Shown: one piece after another, positions 17,444-26,040 of the stretch
Layout of the letters: each line of letters starts with the position of its first letter
How positions within the stretch are numbered: the stretch's first letter is position 1
Origin: an uncultured Methylibium sp.
Lineage (GTDB): Bacteria; Pseudomonadota; Gammaproteobacteria; Burkholderiales; Burkholderiaceae_C
Direction of reading: 5' to 3'
Length of the DNA stretch: 64,000 bases
NCBI RefSeq assembly: GCF_902826655.1
Contig: NZ_CADEFR010000010.1
Coordinates: forward strand, 1-64,000
Made by a program: the position numbers and the translations under genes
The notes under the pieces: generated by a model
Told to the model about the DNA's origin: nothing
The model's database searches: none
What the model saw: the letters and a program-made list of their open reading frames with translations, nothing else

Positions 17444-19447
17444 CTAGTGTCGAGGCAGCGCTGCAAACTCTGTAAGGAAGTCGGCATTATTCGTGATCCA
17501 TATCGGGTCGAAGTGGCTGTCATCCACATAGATCGGACGATTCAGTTCACTGTCAAGAATTCGACAGCTTGAGTCCTTGCAAAGTCGCTCGCGCAAGCTC
17601 GCTCGGTGAAAGCCCGCCTTCGACTGCAGGCGCTCGAGCAGCGGCTCCATCCACTGGGTCTGATCGATCAAGGATTGCAGCGGGATCGTGAGGCGCACTT
17701 CGCCGTGCCAGAACTGCTCGCGCGCGGCGTGCTCGGGGACGCGCAGGCGAGCCTCGGGAGCGCTGTCGAGCATCACCACGGTCTTGCCCGCAGCGAGCGC
17801 CTGCTCGACCGCCGCCTGCAGCTCGGCCATCACCTGCTGCTGCTTCGCAGTGCCGGCCGGGAAGCTGCAGGCCGCGCCGGCGAGAGGGCTGCGGTGGCAG
17901 TACGGCGGCCCGGCCAGACCGACGGTGGCCCAGCGCGCCGAGACGATGACGGTGTCGTAGATCGGCGAGCGCGCCATCGCCCAGGCCTTCGCCGCATAGG
18001 CGCGGCAGTGGTAGCCCGGCTGCAGGCGCTCGAAGTTCGGGACCGGCGGACACTCGGACGCGGCGAAGAAGTCCACCGACACCGCGCTGCGCGCGACGAA
18101 CCAGGCATACAGATGCTCGGCATGCGAGTCGCCGATGACGAGGATGCGTCGTCGCGGGTCCTTCTCGATCTTGCAGATCGTCATGGCCTCGACCGGCTTC
18201 CTGAAGTTGCTGCAGGCGTCCGGGAAGTAGAGCGGCGGCACGGATGCGCGGTAGGCTCGATAGGCGTCGTCGCCCGTGCGGTCGCGCGATGCGAGGCCGT
18301 CGGTGACCACGATGCCCGCGGCGATCGCGGCCGCCAGCGGCAAGCTCAGCACGAGCGCCCGGCGACGCCAGTCGCCCGAGACCCCGCTGCGCGCCATCGC
18401 CGGTCGCTCGACCCAACGATAGGAACCCCAGCCAGCGGCCACCGAGGCCAGCAGTGCCAGCGCCGTGGCGGCCCGCGGGTGGTCCAGCGGAAAGGTGGTC
18501 AGCTTGAGTCCGACGTAGATCGGCCAGTGCCAGAGGTAGAGCGAGTAGGAGCACAGCCCGAGCTTCTGCAGCCAGGCCTGGCGGAGCAGAAGGCTCTGGC
18601 GGTGGTCAGCCCACAGCACCAGGGCGACGCCGACGACGAGCGGCAGCAGGTACGGCCCCAGCCCGACCGGACGGAGGCGGAAGTAGGCCATGCCCAGCAC
18701 GGCCCCCCCGACGATCGCCAGGCCGGTGTGACTGGCCACCGCTCGCCACCGTCCGGCCGGAGCGGCATGCGGGCGGCTGGCCAGGCAGGCCGCGCCGCCG
18801 GCCAGCATCTCCCAGGCACGCCCGGGCAGCAGGAAGAAGCTGGCGTCGGGGTCGGCGTCGATCAGGGTCGCCTGCCAGCCCAGCGAGCCGACGATCCCCA
18901 GCGCGATGGCCGCCAGCACGAGCCGGCGCAAGGCATCGACCGACAGGCCGGGCCGCCACGCCTTCGCGAGCCGCGCGACCGCCACCAGCAGGAGCGGGTA
19001 GATCAGGTAGAACTGCCACTCGACCGACAGCGACCACGTGTGCAGCAGCCAGCGCGTGCCGGAGCTCTGGATGTTGTAGCCCGAGTTGGCGCGGAAGTAC
19101 TCGTTGGACGCGAACAGCGCAGCCCACTGCGCCTGTTCGCCGACGATGCGCAGGTCGAAGGGCGGCAGCAGCACGGCCCCCAGCGCAAACAGCAGCAGCA
19201 GCATCGCTGCCAGCGCCGGCCAGATGCGGCGCGCCCGGGCCAGGACGAAGCGCCCGTAGCCGAAGCGGCCCTGCACGATCCCCGACCAGACGATCCGGGT
19301 CATCAGGTAGCCCGAGATCACGAAGAACACGTCGACGCCCACGAAACCGCCGCCCGCTCCGCGGAACTGCAGGTGATAGGCCACCACGAGCGCGACGCTC
19401 AGCCCCCGCAGCCCGTTGACGTCGCTGCGAAAGTCCGCGTCGCGCAT
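17444..19447 (-). CDS. OafA-type O-acyltransferase with SGNH domain
   Basis: A 667-residue two-domain membrane enzyme. Residues ~1-360 are an acyltransferase-3 domain of about ten helices, starting RSDVNGLRGLSVALVVAYH with the conserved RxLA-like helix and catalytic-type His, then GGGFVGVDVFFVISGYL. After an eleventh helix, residues ~430-660 form a periplasmic SGNH domain with GDSHAEHL (nucleophile Ser) and DDSHFDP (Asp/His pair). Such proteins O-acetylate O-antigen or exopolysaccharide using cytoplasmic acyl donors. The start ATG is 12 bases after the upstream hydrolase stop. Confidence 0.92.
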   Translation of the reverse strand: MRDADFRSDVNGLRGLSVALVVAYHLQFRGAGGGFVGVDVFFVISGYLMTRIVWSGIVQGRFGYGRFVLARARRIWPALAAMLLLLFALGAVLLPPFDLRIVGEQAQWAALFASNEYFRANSGYNIQSSGTRWLLHTWSLSVEWQFYLIYPLLLVAVARLAKAWRPGLSVDALRRLVLAAIALGIVGSLGWQATLIDADPDASFFLLPGRAWEMLAGGAACLASRPHAAPAGRWRAVASHTGLAIVGGAVLGMAYFRLRPVGLGPYLLPLVVGVALVLWADHRQSLLLRQAWLQKLGLCSYSLYLWHWPIYVGLKLTTFPLDHPRAATALALLASVAAGWGSYRWVERPAMARSGVSGDWRRRALVLSLPLAAAIAAGIVVTDGLASRDRTGDDAYRAYRASVPPLYFPDACSNFRKPVEAMTICKIEKDPRRRILVIGDSHAEHLYAWFVARSAVSVDFFAASECPPVPNFERLQPGYHCRAYAAKAWAMARSPIYDTVIVSARWATVGLAGPPYCHRSPLAGAACSFPAGTAKQQQVMAELQAAVEQALAAGKTVVMLDSAPEARLRVPEHAAREQFWHGEVRLTIPLQSLIDQTQWMEPLLERLQSKAGFHRASLRERLCKDSSCRILDSELNRPIYVDDSHFDPIWITNNADFLTEFAALPRH

Positions 19448-19458
19448 GGCGGCCTGGG

Positions 19459-21279
19459 TCAGCGACTCGCGCTGCGGGCGGCGCCGGCGTCGGGTGCCGG
19501 CAGGGCGTCCGCGGTCGGCAACAGCAGGCCATCCAGCAGCGTCACCAGACGCTCCCTGGCGTCGCGACGCGTGAACGTGTGGTCGGCCGCAGCGACGGCG
19601 TCGATCGACAGGGCGCCCCGCGCCAGCAGTTCGGCCGTCGCGCGCCCGCCCTGTTGCCGCAGCATGCGCAGGCCCGGCGCGCCGGCGGCGAACACGAAGT
19701 GCAAGCCGACACGGCGCTGCGCGACCGAGCGCAGCTCCCTGGCGAGGTCGTGCTTCAGCGGCCAGTGCAGCCAGCGCGCCGCCTCGATCAGGTACGGCGC
19801 CGCGGCGGTCGCGACGCGGCGCAGGCCGACCTCGGCGATCAGGCGCAGATGCAGGTCGCCGCGCACCAGTCGCAGCCAGGGCTCCGCCGTCATCAGCTTG
19901 CTGCGGTACTTGGCCGTCAGCTCGACGACCTCGTATTCCTTCACGTCGCTCGGGGTCGCACCGTCCTGCCAGAAGTAGGTCAGCGGGTTGATCACGACGC
20001 TGGAGGCGACGTCGAGGCCGGCGACGGCGGCCTTGAGGGCGTGGTAGCCGCCGGAGCACAGGCCGAGCAGATGGCAGTCGCCTGCGCCGAGCGTGGTCTT
20101 CAGGTGGGCGAGCGCCGCGGCGATGTCGGCCTTGGCGCTGGCGGAGTAGACGACGTTCTCTTCCTGTCCGGGTCGCGCCGGGCTGTCGCCGATGCCCGAG
20201 AGATCGATGCGCAGCACCGTCATGCCCTGCGCCGCCCAGCGACGCGCCAGCCGCACCCACAGGCGGTTCGGCCCGATCAGGTGGACCGACCCGGAGTTGA
20301 GCATCAGCACCGCCGGCGCTCCGGGCGGTGACGCTGCGGCCGGGGACGTCAGGATGCCGAACAGCGTGGACGAACCGGCGTCGATCGACAGACTGGCTTC
20401 GCGGACCGCCATCGGCGCGCCGTCGACTCCCTGGCCGGTCATCGCCGATTGGCCGACGGGTTGGTTCGTCACGAGCCGCAGCGTCCCGCCGGACTGCCAG
20501 GCCTGCAACTTCTCGACGACGCCCCGGACGATCGCCTGCGGCACCACGGTGCGCTGCGGATCCTCCATCATCCCCGCATAGCCGTTCCAGCGCACCGCGG
20601 CGACGTCGGTCCCGATGCGCTCGAGCGCCGGCAGCCACTCCGAGGTCGAGGCAACGTCGTCGCGTTCGACGATCAGCACGCGCGGCGCCGGCGAGCGCGG
20701 CAGGCTGCGCAGGTCGACGCTCCCGATCGCCTCGCCGGTCTCGCGCGTCAGCAGGAAGCCCGCCGACTCGGTGCTGCCGTCGCCGCCCGCCGCGGCAACC
20801 GGCGTGGCACCGGTCTGCGCCAGCATCGTCAGTTCGCGCAGGTAGGCGCGTCCGCGCACGACCGGGGCGACGGCGATCAGGCCGGCGACATCGTCCCGCT
20901 GCGCCGCGGCCAGCGCCGCGAGTGTCGCGCCCAGTCGCACACCTAGCAGGCAGACCTGCGACACGCCGCTCGCGCGACGCAGGCCGTCGATGGCCTCGTG
21001 CACGGATCGCGTCCAGCGCCCGAGCGTGTCGGCAGCGAACTCGTCGCCCGCCGAGTTGCCGCAGCCCTCGTAGTCGAAGCGCAGCGCCGGGATGCCGGCG
21101 TCGGCCGCGGCCCGTGCGATGTGGCGCAGGCTGCGATGCGCGCAGACCTCCTCGAAGCCGAAGGGATTGCAGATCACCAGACCGATGCCGGCCAGGCTGC
21201 CCGGGACCGGGTGGTGCAACCAGCCGAAGAGGCGCGGACCGTCGGCGCCGAAATAGATCGGCTGCGGCTCCGGAGCCAT
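19459..21279 (-). CDS. Tandem double alpha/beta-hydrolase protein
   Basis: A 606-residue protein made of two alpha/beta-hydrolase-like halves. The first (about 1-270) shows VICNPFGFEE, LRFDYEGCGNSAG and VCLLGVRLGATLAA, where the elbow reads GVRLG instead of GxSxG, so it lacks the Ser. The second (about 290-590) shows LMLNSGSVHLIGPNRLW, LRIDLSGIGDS and LLGLCSGGYHA, with Cys in the nucleophile position (GLCSGG). A late Asp/His (AADHTF) fits the triad. Single-domain relatives are known as exosortase-A-system-associated hydrolases 1 and 2. Acting on acyl thioesters or on sugar esters are both open; the ACP gene two places upstream favours the former. Its ATG overlaps the GH2 stop by one base. Confidence 0.82.
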   Translation of the reverse strand: MAPEPQPIYFGADGPRLFGWLHHPVPGSLAGIGLVICNPFGFEEVCAHRSLRHIARAAADAGIPALRFDYEGCGNSAGDEFAADTLGRWTRSVHEAIDGLRRASGVSQVCLLGVRLGATLAALAAAQRDDVAGLIAVAPVVRGRAYLRELTMLAQTGATPVAAAGGDGSTESAGFLLTRETGEAIGSVDLRSLPRSPAPRVLIVERDDVASTSEWLPALERIGTDVAAVRWNGYAGMMEDPQRTVVPQAIVRGVVEKLQAWQSGGTLRLVTNQPVGQSAMTGQGVDGAPMAVREASLSIDAGSSTLFGILTSPAAASPPGAPAVLMLNSGSVHLIGPNRLWVRLARRWAAQGMTVLRIDLSGIGDSPARPGQEENVVYSASAKADIAAALAHLKTTLGAGDCHLLGLCSGGYHALKAAVAGLDVASSVVINPLTYFWQDGATPSDVKEYEVVELTAKYRSKLMTAEPWLRLVRGDLHLRLIAEVGLRRVATAAAPYLIEAARWLHWPLKHDLARELRSVAQRRVGLHFVFAAGAPGLRMLRQQGGRATAELLARGALSIDAVAAADHTFTRRDARERLVTLLDGLLLPTADALPAPDAGAARSASR

Positions 21280-23831
21280 CACGAGCCGCCTCGCAGGCTG
21301 AGGCTCCGGTCGGCGTTGAGGGCCGACACGCGCCCGCGCAGCGGGCTGCCGGCGCCAGACCCGAAGCGGCGCGCCGTCAGGCTGCGCCGACCGCCGGGAG
21401 CCAGGTGGAAATGGTTGTCGTCGAGCGCGTGGCCTTCGAGCTCGACATGCAGCCCCAGCGCGAAGCGCGAGGTCGTCACCTCGATCTCGACCGCATCGTC
21501 GACCCCGGCACGCAGCGACGCCGAGAGGCCGAGGTCGGTCGGTGCGAAGACGGCCATGCCCTCCGGGAAGTGGAAGGCCTCGCCGAGCTCCTGCCCCGTC
21601 GCGTCGCACAGGCGGACGTGCACCGTCCGCGCCGGTGCCGGCCCGAAGCGATAGGCCCAGGACAGGTCCATGAAGCCGTCGAAGGCGGCCGCGAGTGGGC
21701 ACGACGCCGCGCTGCGGGCTGCCAACCGAACGGCTTGCACCGCCTGCCCGAGCGGTGCGTCGGCCGGGCCGTAGAGCGCGATCCGCAGCTCGCCGTCGAG
21801 CGGCTGCGGCCGTTCGTTGACGACGTGCGCCGTCAGGCCGTTGCCCCCCTCGTCGGTCAGCAGCACCGCGCGCGGCTGGAGCGCGCGCTTCAGGTGGTGG
21901 TAGGCAGCCTTGGGCATGCCGATGTCGTCGACCAGCCCCCATCCTGCGCCGGCCCACAGGTCGCGCAGGAACCAGACCAGCGCGCCGCCGCAGCGCGATC
22001 CGGGTCGACGCCATTCGGCGAAGGCGCGCGCCATCACTTCGCCGGTGACGGCACGGCTCAAGGCCAGATAGCGCTCGTGGTCGGCATAGCGGCAGCGCAG
22101 CGGGTCCACGCCGAACAGCGCCGACAGGTAGTGGTCGCGCACGTCCTCGAAGTCCCAGCCGGCCCCCAGGTCGCGCGGCGCACGGGCCTTCCAGGCCGGA
22201 TGGTGGACGCGCAGGCCGTGACCGCCCGGCATGCGCGCGATCGTGCTGTCCTCCGGCACGTTGGAGAAGCCCAGGCACTCCGTCGTGAACCTCACGTCGG
22301 CGCGGCGCGCGTCCTCGAGCGGCCGCAGGTAGGCGCCCACGCCGTAGTAGGAACTGGTGCCGACGTCGCTCTGGTGCGGAAAGGCGCCGCCGTGCGCGCT
22401 GGAGGGCCAGTACGGCACGTCGGGCAGATGTTCGCCGACGAGAGCCGGCAGCGTCTCGTGGAAGAGCGTCGGCTGCCACGACGAGCGCGGCGCGCCCCAC
22501 ATCGCCGCCTGCTGCTCGACCTCGCTGTTGCCGCAGACCACCGCGACGCAGGCATGGGGCTGCCACGCGAGCAGCTGCTGCTCGACCTCCGTGCGCACCG
22601 AGGCCATGAAGGCCTCGTCGTCGCCGGGATAGTCCATGTTCGCGAACATCAGGTCCTGCCAGACCAGGACGCCGGCTTCGTCGCAGGCGGCGAAGAAGGC
22701 CGGCGCCTCGTACACCGTCGCGCCGCTGACGCGCAGCATGTTCATGCCGGCGTCGCGTGCCTGCAGGACCGCCGCGCGGTACGCCGACGGCGAGGCGCGC
22801 AACGCGACCACGTCCAGCGGCATCCAGCAGGCGCCGCGGCAGAAGATCGGCACGTCGTTGACGCGAAGCGTGAACCCGCCCGCGGAGGCGTCCAGCGCCA
22901 GGCTGCGGAATCCGACCGGCGCCAGCGGCAGCACTTGCGACTCGGCGTCACCGTCGCGCCCGATGCGCAGCCGCGCGCTGTAGAGCGCCGGCTCGCCGTG
23001 CGTGTGCGGCCACCAGCGCTCGACCGCCGGGATCGACAGCCGTCCTTCGAAGGCAGCGCCCGCGGTGGCGGCCTGCGTCAGTTCTGCGCGGTGGACCCGG
23101 CCGTGGCGTTCGAGCTCCAGCACGATGCGATCGATGGCGGACGAACCCGCCGCCCAGGGATTGCAGCGGACGTCCACCACGCCACACCCCGCTTCATCGA
23201 CCCGGGCTCGCAGACGCGGCGCCTGCAGACTCGCAGGGCCGCGGCGCCTGATCCAGACGTCGCGCCACGGGCCGACCGCAGCGGCCGGCGGCGACCAGCC
23301 CGGCGTGCGGCCGAGCAGGCTGGTGCGCAGCCAACGCAGTTGCTGGTGCTCGACCATCGGCGCGCGCCAGCGCGGGCGCGGTCGGCGTTCGGCCAGCCGG
23401 CGGTCGAGCGCCGGGAAGCACAGATGCAGGACATGCCGGCCGGGCGTCAGGGCATGCTCGTGCGCGACGAACATGCTCTCGCTGCGATGCAGCAGCGCGC
23501 CGTCCAGCCACAGCTCAGCCGGGCCGGCCAGACCGTCGAAGCCGAGCCACAGCGTCTCGCCGGCTGCGGCCGACGGCGCATCGAACTCGATGCGGTACCA
23601 CCAGTCTTCGGCATCGAAGCGCCGTGGCGGGCCGTCCAGGCTCCACAGGCCCCGTTCCTGCAGCACCGCGGCCACCGTGCCCGGTGCGTCCATCGGGGTC
23701 CACCGGTCGCCGGCCGCGGCGTCCGCCTGCGACGCTGCGGTCGCGCTGGCGGCCGGCAGGCCGCACAGCGCCCAGCCGTGGACGAGGCGCTCCCGTCCCG
23801 GGGCCTGCGTCCAGGGCCACTCGTCGGTCAT
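21279..23831 (-). CDS. Glycoside hydrolase family 2-like protein (beta-mannosidase type)
   Basis: An 850-residue protein with GH2 architecture: N-terminal jelly-roll sugar-binding domain (about 40-200), Ig-like domain (205-310), TIM barrel (about 315-640) and further beta domains. The acid/base Glu is E437 in VVCGNSEVEQQ and the likely nucleophile is E518 in FTTECLGF, both in beta-mannosidase-like context, with WQDLMFANMDYP between them. No signal peptide is visible, so it should act in the cytoplasm, which is unusual for a polymer-cleaving enzyme. It could trim or transfer sugars on a precursor. The start overlaps the ACP stop (ATGA) and the stop overlaps the hydrolase start. Confidence 0.85.
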   Translation of the reverse strand: MTDEWPWTQAPGRERLVHGWALCGLPAASATAASQADAAAGDRWTPMDAPGTVAAVLQERGLWSLDGPPRRFDAEDWWYRIEFDAPSAAAGETLWLGFDGLAGPAELWLDGALLHRSESMFVAHEHALTPGRHVLHLCFPALDRRLAERRPRPRWRAPMVEHQQLRWLRTSLLGRTPGWSPPAAAVGPWRDVWIRRRGPASLQAPRLRARVDEAGCGVVDVRCNPWAAGSSAIDRIVLELERHGRVHRAELTQAATAGAAFEGRLSIPAVERWWPHTHGEPALYSARLRIGRDGDAESQVLPLAPVGFRSLALDASAGGFTLRVNDVPIFCRGACWMPLDVVALRASPSAYRAAVLQARDAGMNMLRVSGATVYEAPAFFAACDEAGVLVWQDLMFANMDYPGDDEAFMASVRTEVEQQLLAWQPHACVAVVCGNSEVEQQAAMWGAPRSSWQPTLFHETLPALVGEHLPDVPYWPSSAHGGAFPHQSDVGTSSYYGVGAYLRPLEDARRADVRFTTECLGFSNVPEDSTIARMPGGHGLRVHHPAWKARAPRDLGAGWDFEDVRDHYLSALFGVDPLRCRYADHERYLALSRAVTGEVMARAFAEWRRPGSRCGGALVWFLRDLWAGAGWGLVDDIGMPKAAYHHLKRALQPRAVLLTDEGGNGLTAHVVNERPQPLDGELRIALYGPADAPLGQAVQAVRLAARSAASCPLAAAFDGFMDLSWAYRFGPAPARTVHVRLCDATGQELGEAFHFPEGMAVFAPTDLGLSASLRAGVDDAVEIEVTTSRFALGLHVELEGHALDDNHFHLAPGGRRSLTARRFGSGAGSPLRGRVSALNADRSLSLRGGS

Positions 23832-24100
23832 CGCATGGTTCTGACTTGCTCGAGCTCGGTCAGCGCCTCCTGGATCGCGCTGATGCTGTTGAACACGCTG
23901 CGCTTGAGCATGTGGTCGGGGAACTCGACGTCGAAGGCCCCTTCGAGCGCCAGCATCACGTTGACGCTGGCGTGCGAGGTCATGCCGGCCTGGTACAGGT
24001 CGGCGTCGGCGTCGATGGCGTCGACGGCACGGCTGAGGCGGCCGTGTTCTTGCAGCACGACGCGGATCCGTGATTCGAGGGAGTCGGTGACTTCGTTCAT
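23828..24100 (-). CDS. Acyl carrier protein
   Basis: A 90-residue stand-alone carrier protein. The phosphopantetheine site is Ser42 in YQAGMTSHASV, a variant of the usual DSL motif with His after Ser. The flanking acidic helices (SRAVDAIDADADLY, ALEGAFDVEFPDHML) are typical ACP helices I-III. It is encoded nine bases or fewer from acpS and coupled to the GH2 gene by ATGA. An amino acid:[carrier protein] ligase is encoded divergently about 2 kb away and could be its loading enzyme. The acyl or aminoacyl group it carries is unknown. Confidence 0.88.
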   Translation of the reverse strand: MNEVTDSLESRIRVVLQEHGRLSRAVDAIDADADLYQAGMTSHASVNVMLALEGAFDVEFPDHMLKRSVFNSISAIQEALTELEQVRTMR

Positions 24101-24108
24101 GGTCTGGC

Positions 24109-24564
24109 TCAGGCAGGAAGAGATGGTTGACCCTCGGCGGCACACCACGCGGTCACGACCGCCGCGGCGTAATCGCCATCATGGCTCAGGCTCAGCGCGA
24201 TAGGGCCGACGCCCAGGCCGGCCGCGCGGTCCGCCGCCTTGCCGTGCAGGCTCAGCGCGCAGGCACCGCCGGGCAGCTTGCGGACCTCGATGTCACGCCA
24301 TCCGATGCCCGATTCGCCGAGATCGAAGGCCTTGATCGCGGCCTCCTTCGCGGCGAAGCGGGCGGCCAGGCGCTCGGCGCTCCAGCCGGCCTCGACGCGT
24401 GCATAGGCCAGTTCGTCGTCGCAGAACAGCCGCTCCAGGAAGCGCGTACCGAAGCGGTCGACGGACTCCCGGATGCGGCGGATCTCGACCATGTCCAGGC
24501 CCACGCGCAGCCGCCCCGGGCCGGCTTGCGCAGCGGCCGCTTGACGCGGGATCGGATCGTGCAT
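24109..24564 (-). CDS. acpS: Holo-ACP synthase-type phosphopantetheinyl transferase
   Basis: A 151-residue AcpS-family enzyme that moves phosphopantetheine from CoA to the carrier-protein Ser. It shows VGLDMVEIRRI (metal-binding Asp), FLERLFCDDELAY and RFAAKEAAIKAF (the WxxKEA-equivalent with metal-binding Glu), followed by LSLSHDGDYAAA. It is the first gene of the minus-strand unit and lies eight bases from the ACP gene, so it is probably dedicated to that ACP rather than to fatty-acid synthesis. The ATG at 24564 (MHDPIP) gives the normal AcpS length; longer frames add 48 non-conserved residues. Confidence 0.9.
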   Translation of the reverse strand: MHDPIPRQAAAAQAGPGRLRVGLDMVEIRRIRESVDRFGTRFLERLFCDDELAYARVEAGWSAERLAARFAAKEAAIKAFDLGESGIGWRDIEVRKLPGGACALSLHGKAADRAAGLGVGPIALSLSHDGDYAAAVVTAWCAAEGQPSLPA

Positions 24565-24678
24565 GGGAAGGTTCGAACTGCAGCGGTGAAACCGAGCTTC
24601 GTCGATCCGGCGCCTTGGCGGCACCCTCCTGATGGAGGAGTCGGCGGACCTGCGCGACGAAAGCGTGGCAATGTACCG

Positions 24679-24708
24679 ACTATCCCTCTCGCGCGCCGCC
24701 GGTGACAA
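24679..24708 (-). promoter_or_regulatory. Candidate sigma-70 promoter for the acpS unit
   Basis: Reading the minus strand, TTGTCA (24708-24703) and GATAGT (24684-24679) are separated by 18 bases, matching 5/6 and 4/6 of the consensus. The predicted start would be near 24672, about 110 bases before acpS. This 285-base divergent gap must also hold the plus-strand promoter of the dehydrogenase gene, for which I see no clear boxes. Confidence 0.33.
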
Positions 24709-24849
24709 CCACTCGAATGAGGAGGCGCACTGTGCGAAGTGTCAGCAATCCGACGGGGCTTGGGGGTAGGCAGCACAACGCTGCGCGCTATCCTCGTTCT
24801 GCCTTTCTCGTGCTCCGTTTGGTCCACCGTCTCGCAGTATCCCCATCGC

Positions 24850-26040
24850 ATGGACGCCCCCACCCGCCGACCCGGCCAGACCTTCGCTTCGCTGCTCGAC
24901 GCCACGCGCCGCATCGCGACCGACGTGGCGGCCCGTCACGCCGCCGACGTCGACACGAAGGCGCGCTTCCCGTCCGAATCCATCGCAGCGCTGCGCGAGG
25001 CCGGCGTGCTGTCGGCGCCGGTGCCGCGCGAGCTCGGCGGCGCCGGCTGCGGCCTGCGTGAGCTCTCGCAGCTGTGTGCCACGCTCGCGCAGGCCTGCGG
25101 TTCCAGCGGCATGGTGCTGGCGATGCACTTCATCCAGGTCGGCTGCATCGCTCGCCATGGTCTGGCCAGCAGCTTCTTTCGCGACTACCTGCGCCGGCTG
25201 GTCGACGAGCAGCCGCTGCTGGCCTCGATCACCTCCGAGGTCGGCACCTTCGGCGAGACCCGCACCAGCCTCTGCGCGGTCGAGCGCCATGGCGAACGCT
25301 TCGTGCTGAACAAGGACGCGACCACCGGTTCGTACTGCGCCCATGCCGACGCGATGGCCGTCACCTGCCGCCGCGACGCCGAGGCCGCCGCCGGCGACCA
25401 GGTGCTGGTGCTGGTGCGACGCGAGGATGCGACGCTCGTGCAGACCACGACCTGGGACACGCTGGGCATGCGCGGCACCTGCAGCCCGGGCTTCCGGCTG
25501 GAGTCGTCGGGGCCGGTGGAGCAGATCCTGCCCGAGCCCTACGCCGACATCTCCGCGCGCACCATGGTGCCGTACTCGCACACGCTCTGGGCGGCGCTGT
25601 GGTGGGGCATTGCCGCCGACGCGGTCGGGCGCGCTTCGACCTACGTGCGCGGCGAAGCGCGCAAGCGGCCCGGCACCGTGCCGCCGACGGCGACGCGGCT
25701 CGCCGAGGTCACGGTCCAGCTGCAGGGAATGCGGCAGCAATGGCAATCGATGGCGCAGGCCTTCGACGAGGCGGCCGGCACGCCCGACGGCGAGCAGGAC
25801 TTGCAGGGCATCGCCTGGGCGCTGCGCCTCAACAACCTCAAGATCGCGTGCTCGGAGGCGGCGCCGCAGATCGTGCACCGGGCTCTGCAGATCGTCGGCA
25901 TCCTGGGCTACAAGAACGACAGCCCCTATACGCTGGGCCGGCACTACCGCGACACCCTGTCGGCGTCGCTGATGGTGTCCAACGAGCGCATCGCGTCCAA
26001 GAACGCGTCCATGCTGCTGGTGCTGAAGGACGCGCAATGA
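24850..26040 (+). CDS. Acyl-CoA dehydrogenase-like flavoprotein
   Basis: A 396-residue acyl-CoA dehydrogenase fold protein: N-terminal helical domain (FPSESIAALREAGVLSAPVP), beta domain with ASITSEVGTFGE and the FAD-contact TGSYCAHAD, then the C-terminal helical domain with KIACSEAAPQIVHRALQIVG, where the usual catalytic Glu region near the end reads GRHYRDTLSA. It should bind FAD and oxidise or desaturate a thioester. Being coupled by ATGA to an amino acid:[carrier protein] ligase, it may act on an aminoacyl thioester on a carrier protein rather than on fatty acyl-CoA. The ATG at 24850 gives normal family length. Confidence 0.87.
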   Translation: MDAPTRRPGQTFASLLDATRRIATDVAARHAADVDTKARFPSESIAALREAGVLSAPVPRELGGAGCGLRELSQLCATLAQACGSSGMVLAMHFIQVGCIARHGLASSFFRDYLRRLVDEQPLLASITSEVGTFGETRTSLCAVERHGERFVLNKDATTGSYCAHADAMAVTCRRDAEAAAGDQVLVLVRREDATLVQTTTWDTLGMRGTCSPGFRLESSGPVEQILPEPYADISARTMVPYSHTLWAALWWGIAADAVGRASTYVRGEARKRPGTVPPTATRLAEVTVQLQGMRQQWQSMAQAFDEAAGTPDGEQDLQGIAWALRLNNLKIACSEAAPQIVHRALQIVGILGYKNDSPYTLGRHYRDTLSASLMVSNERIASKNASMLLVLKDAQ

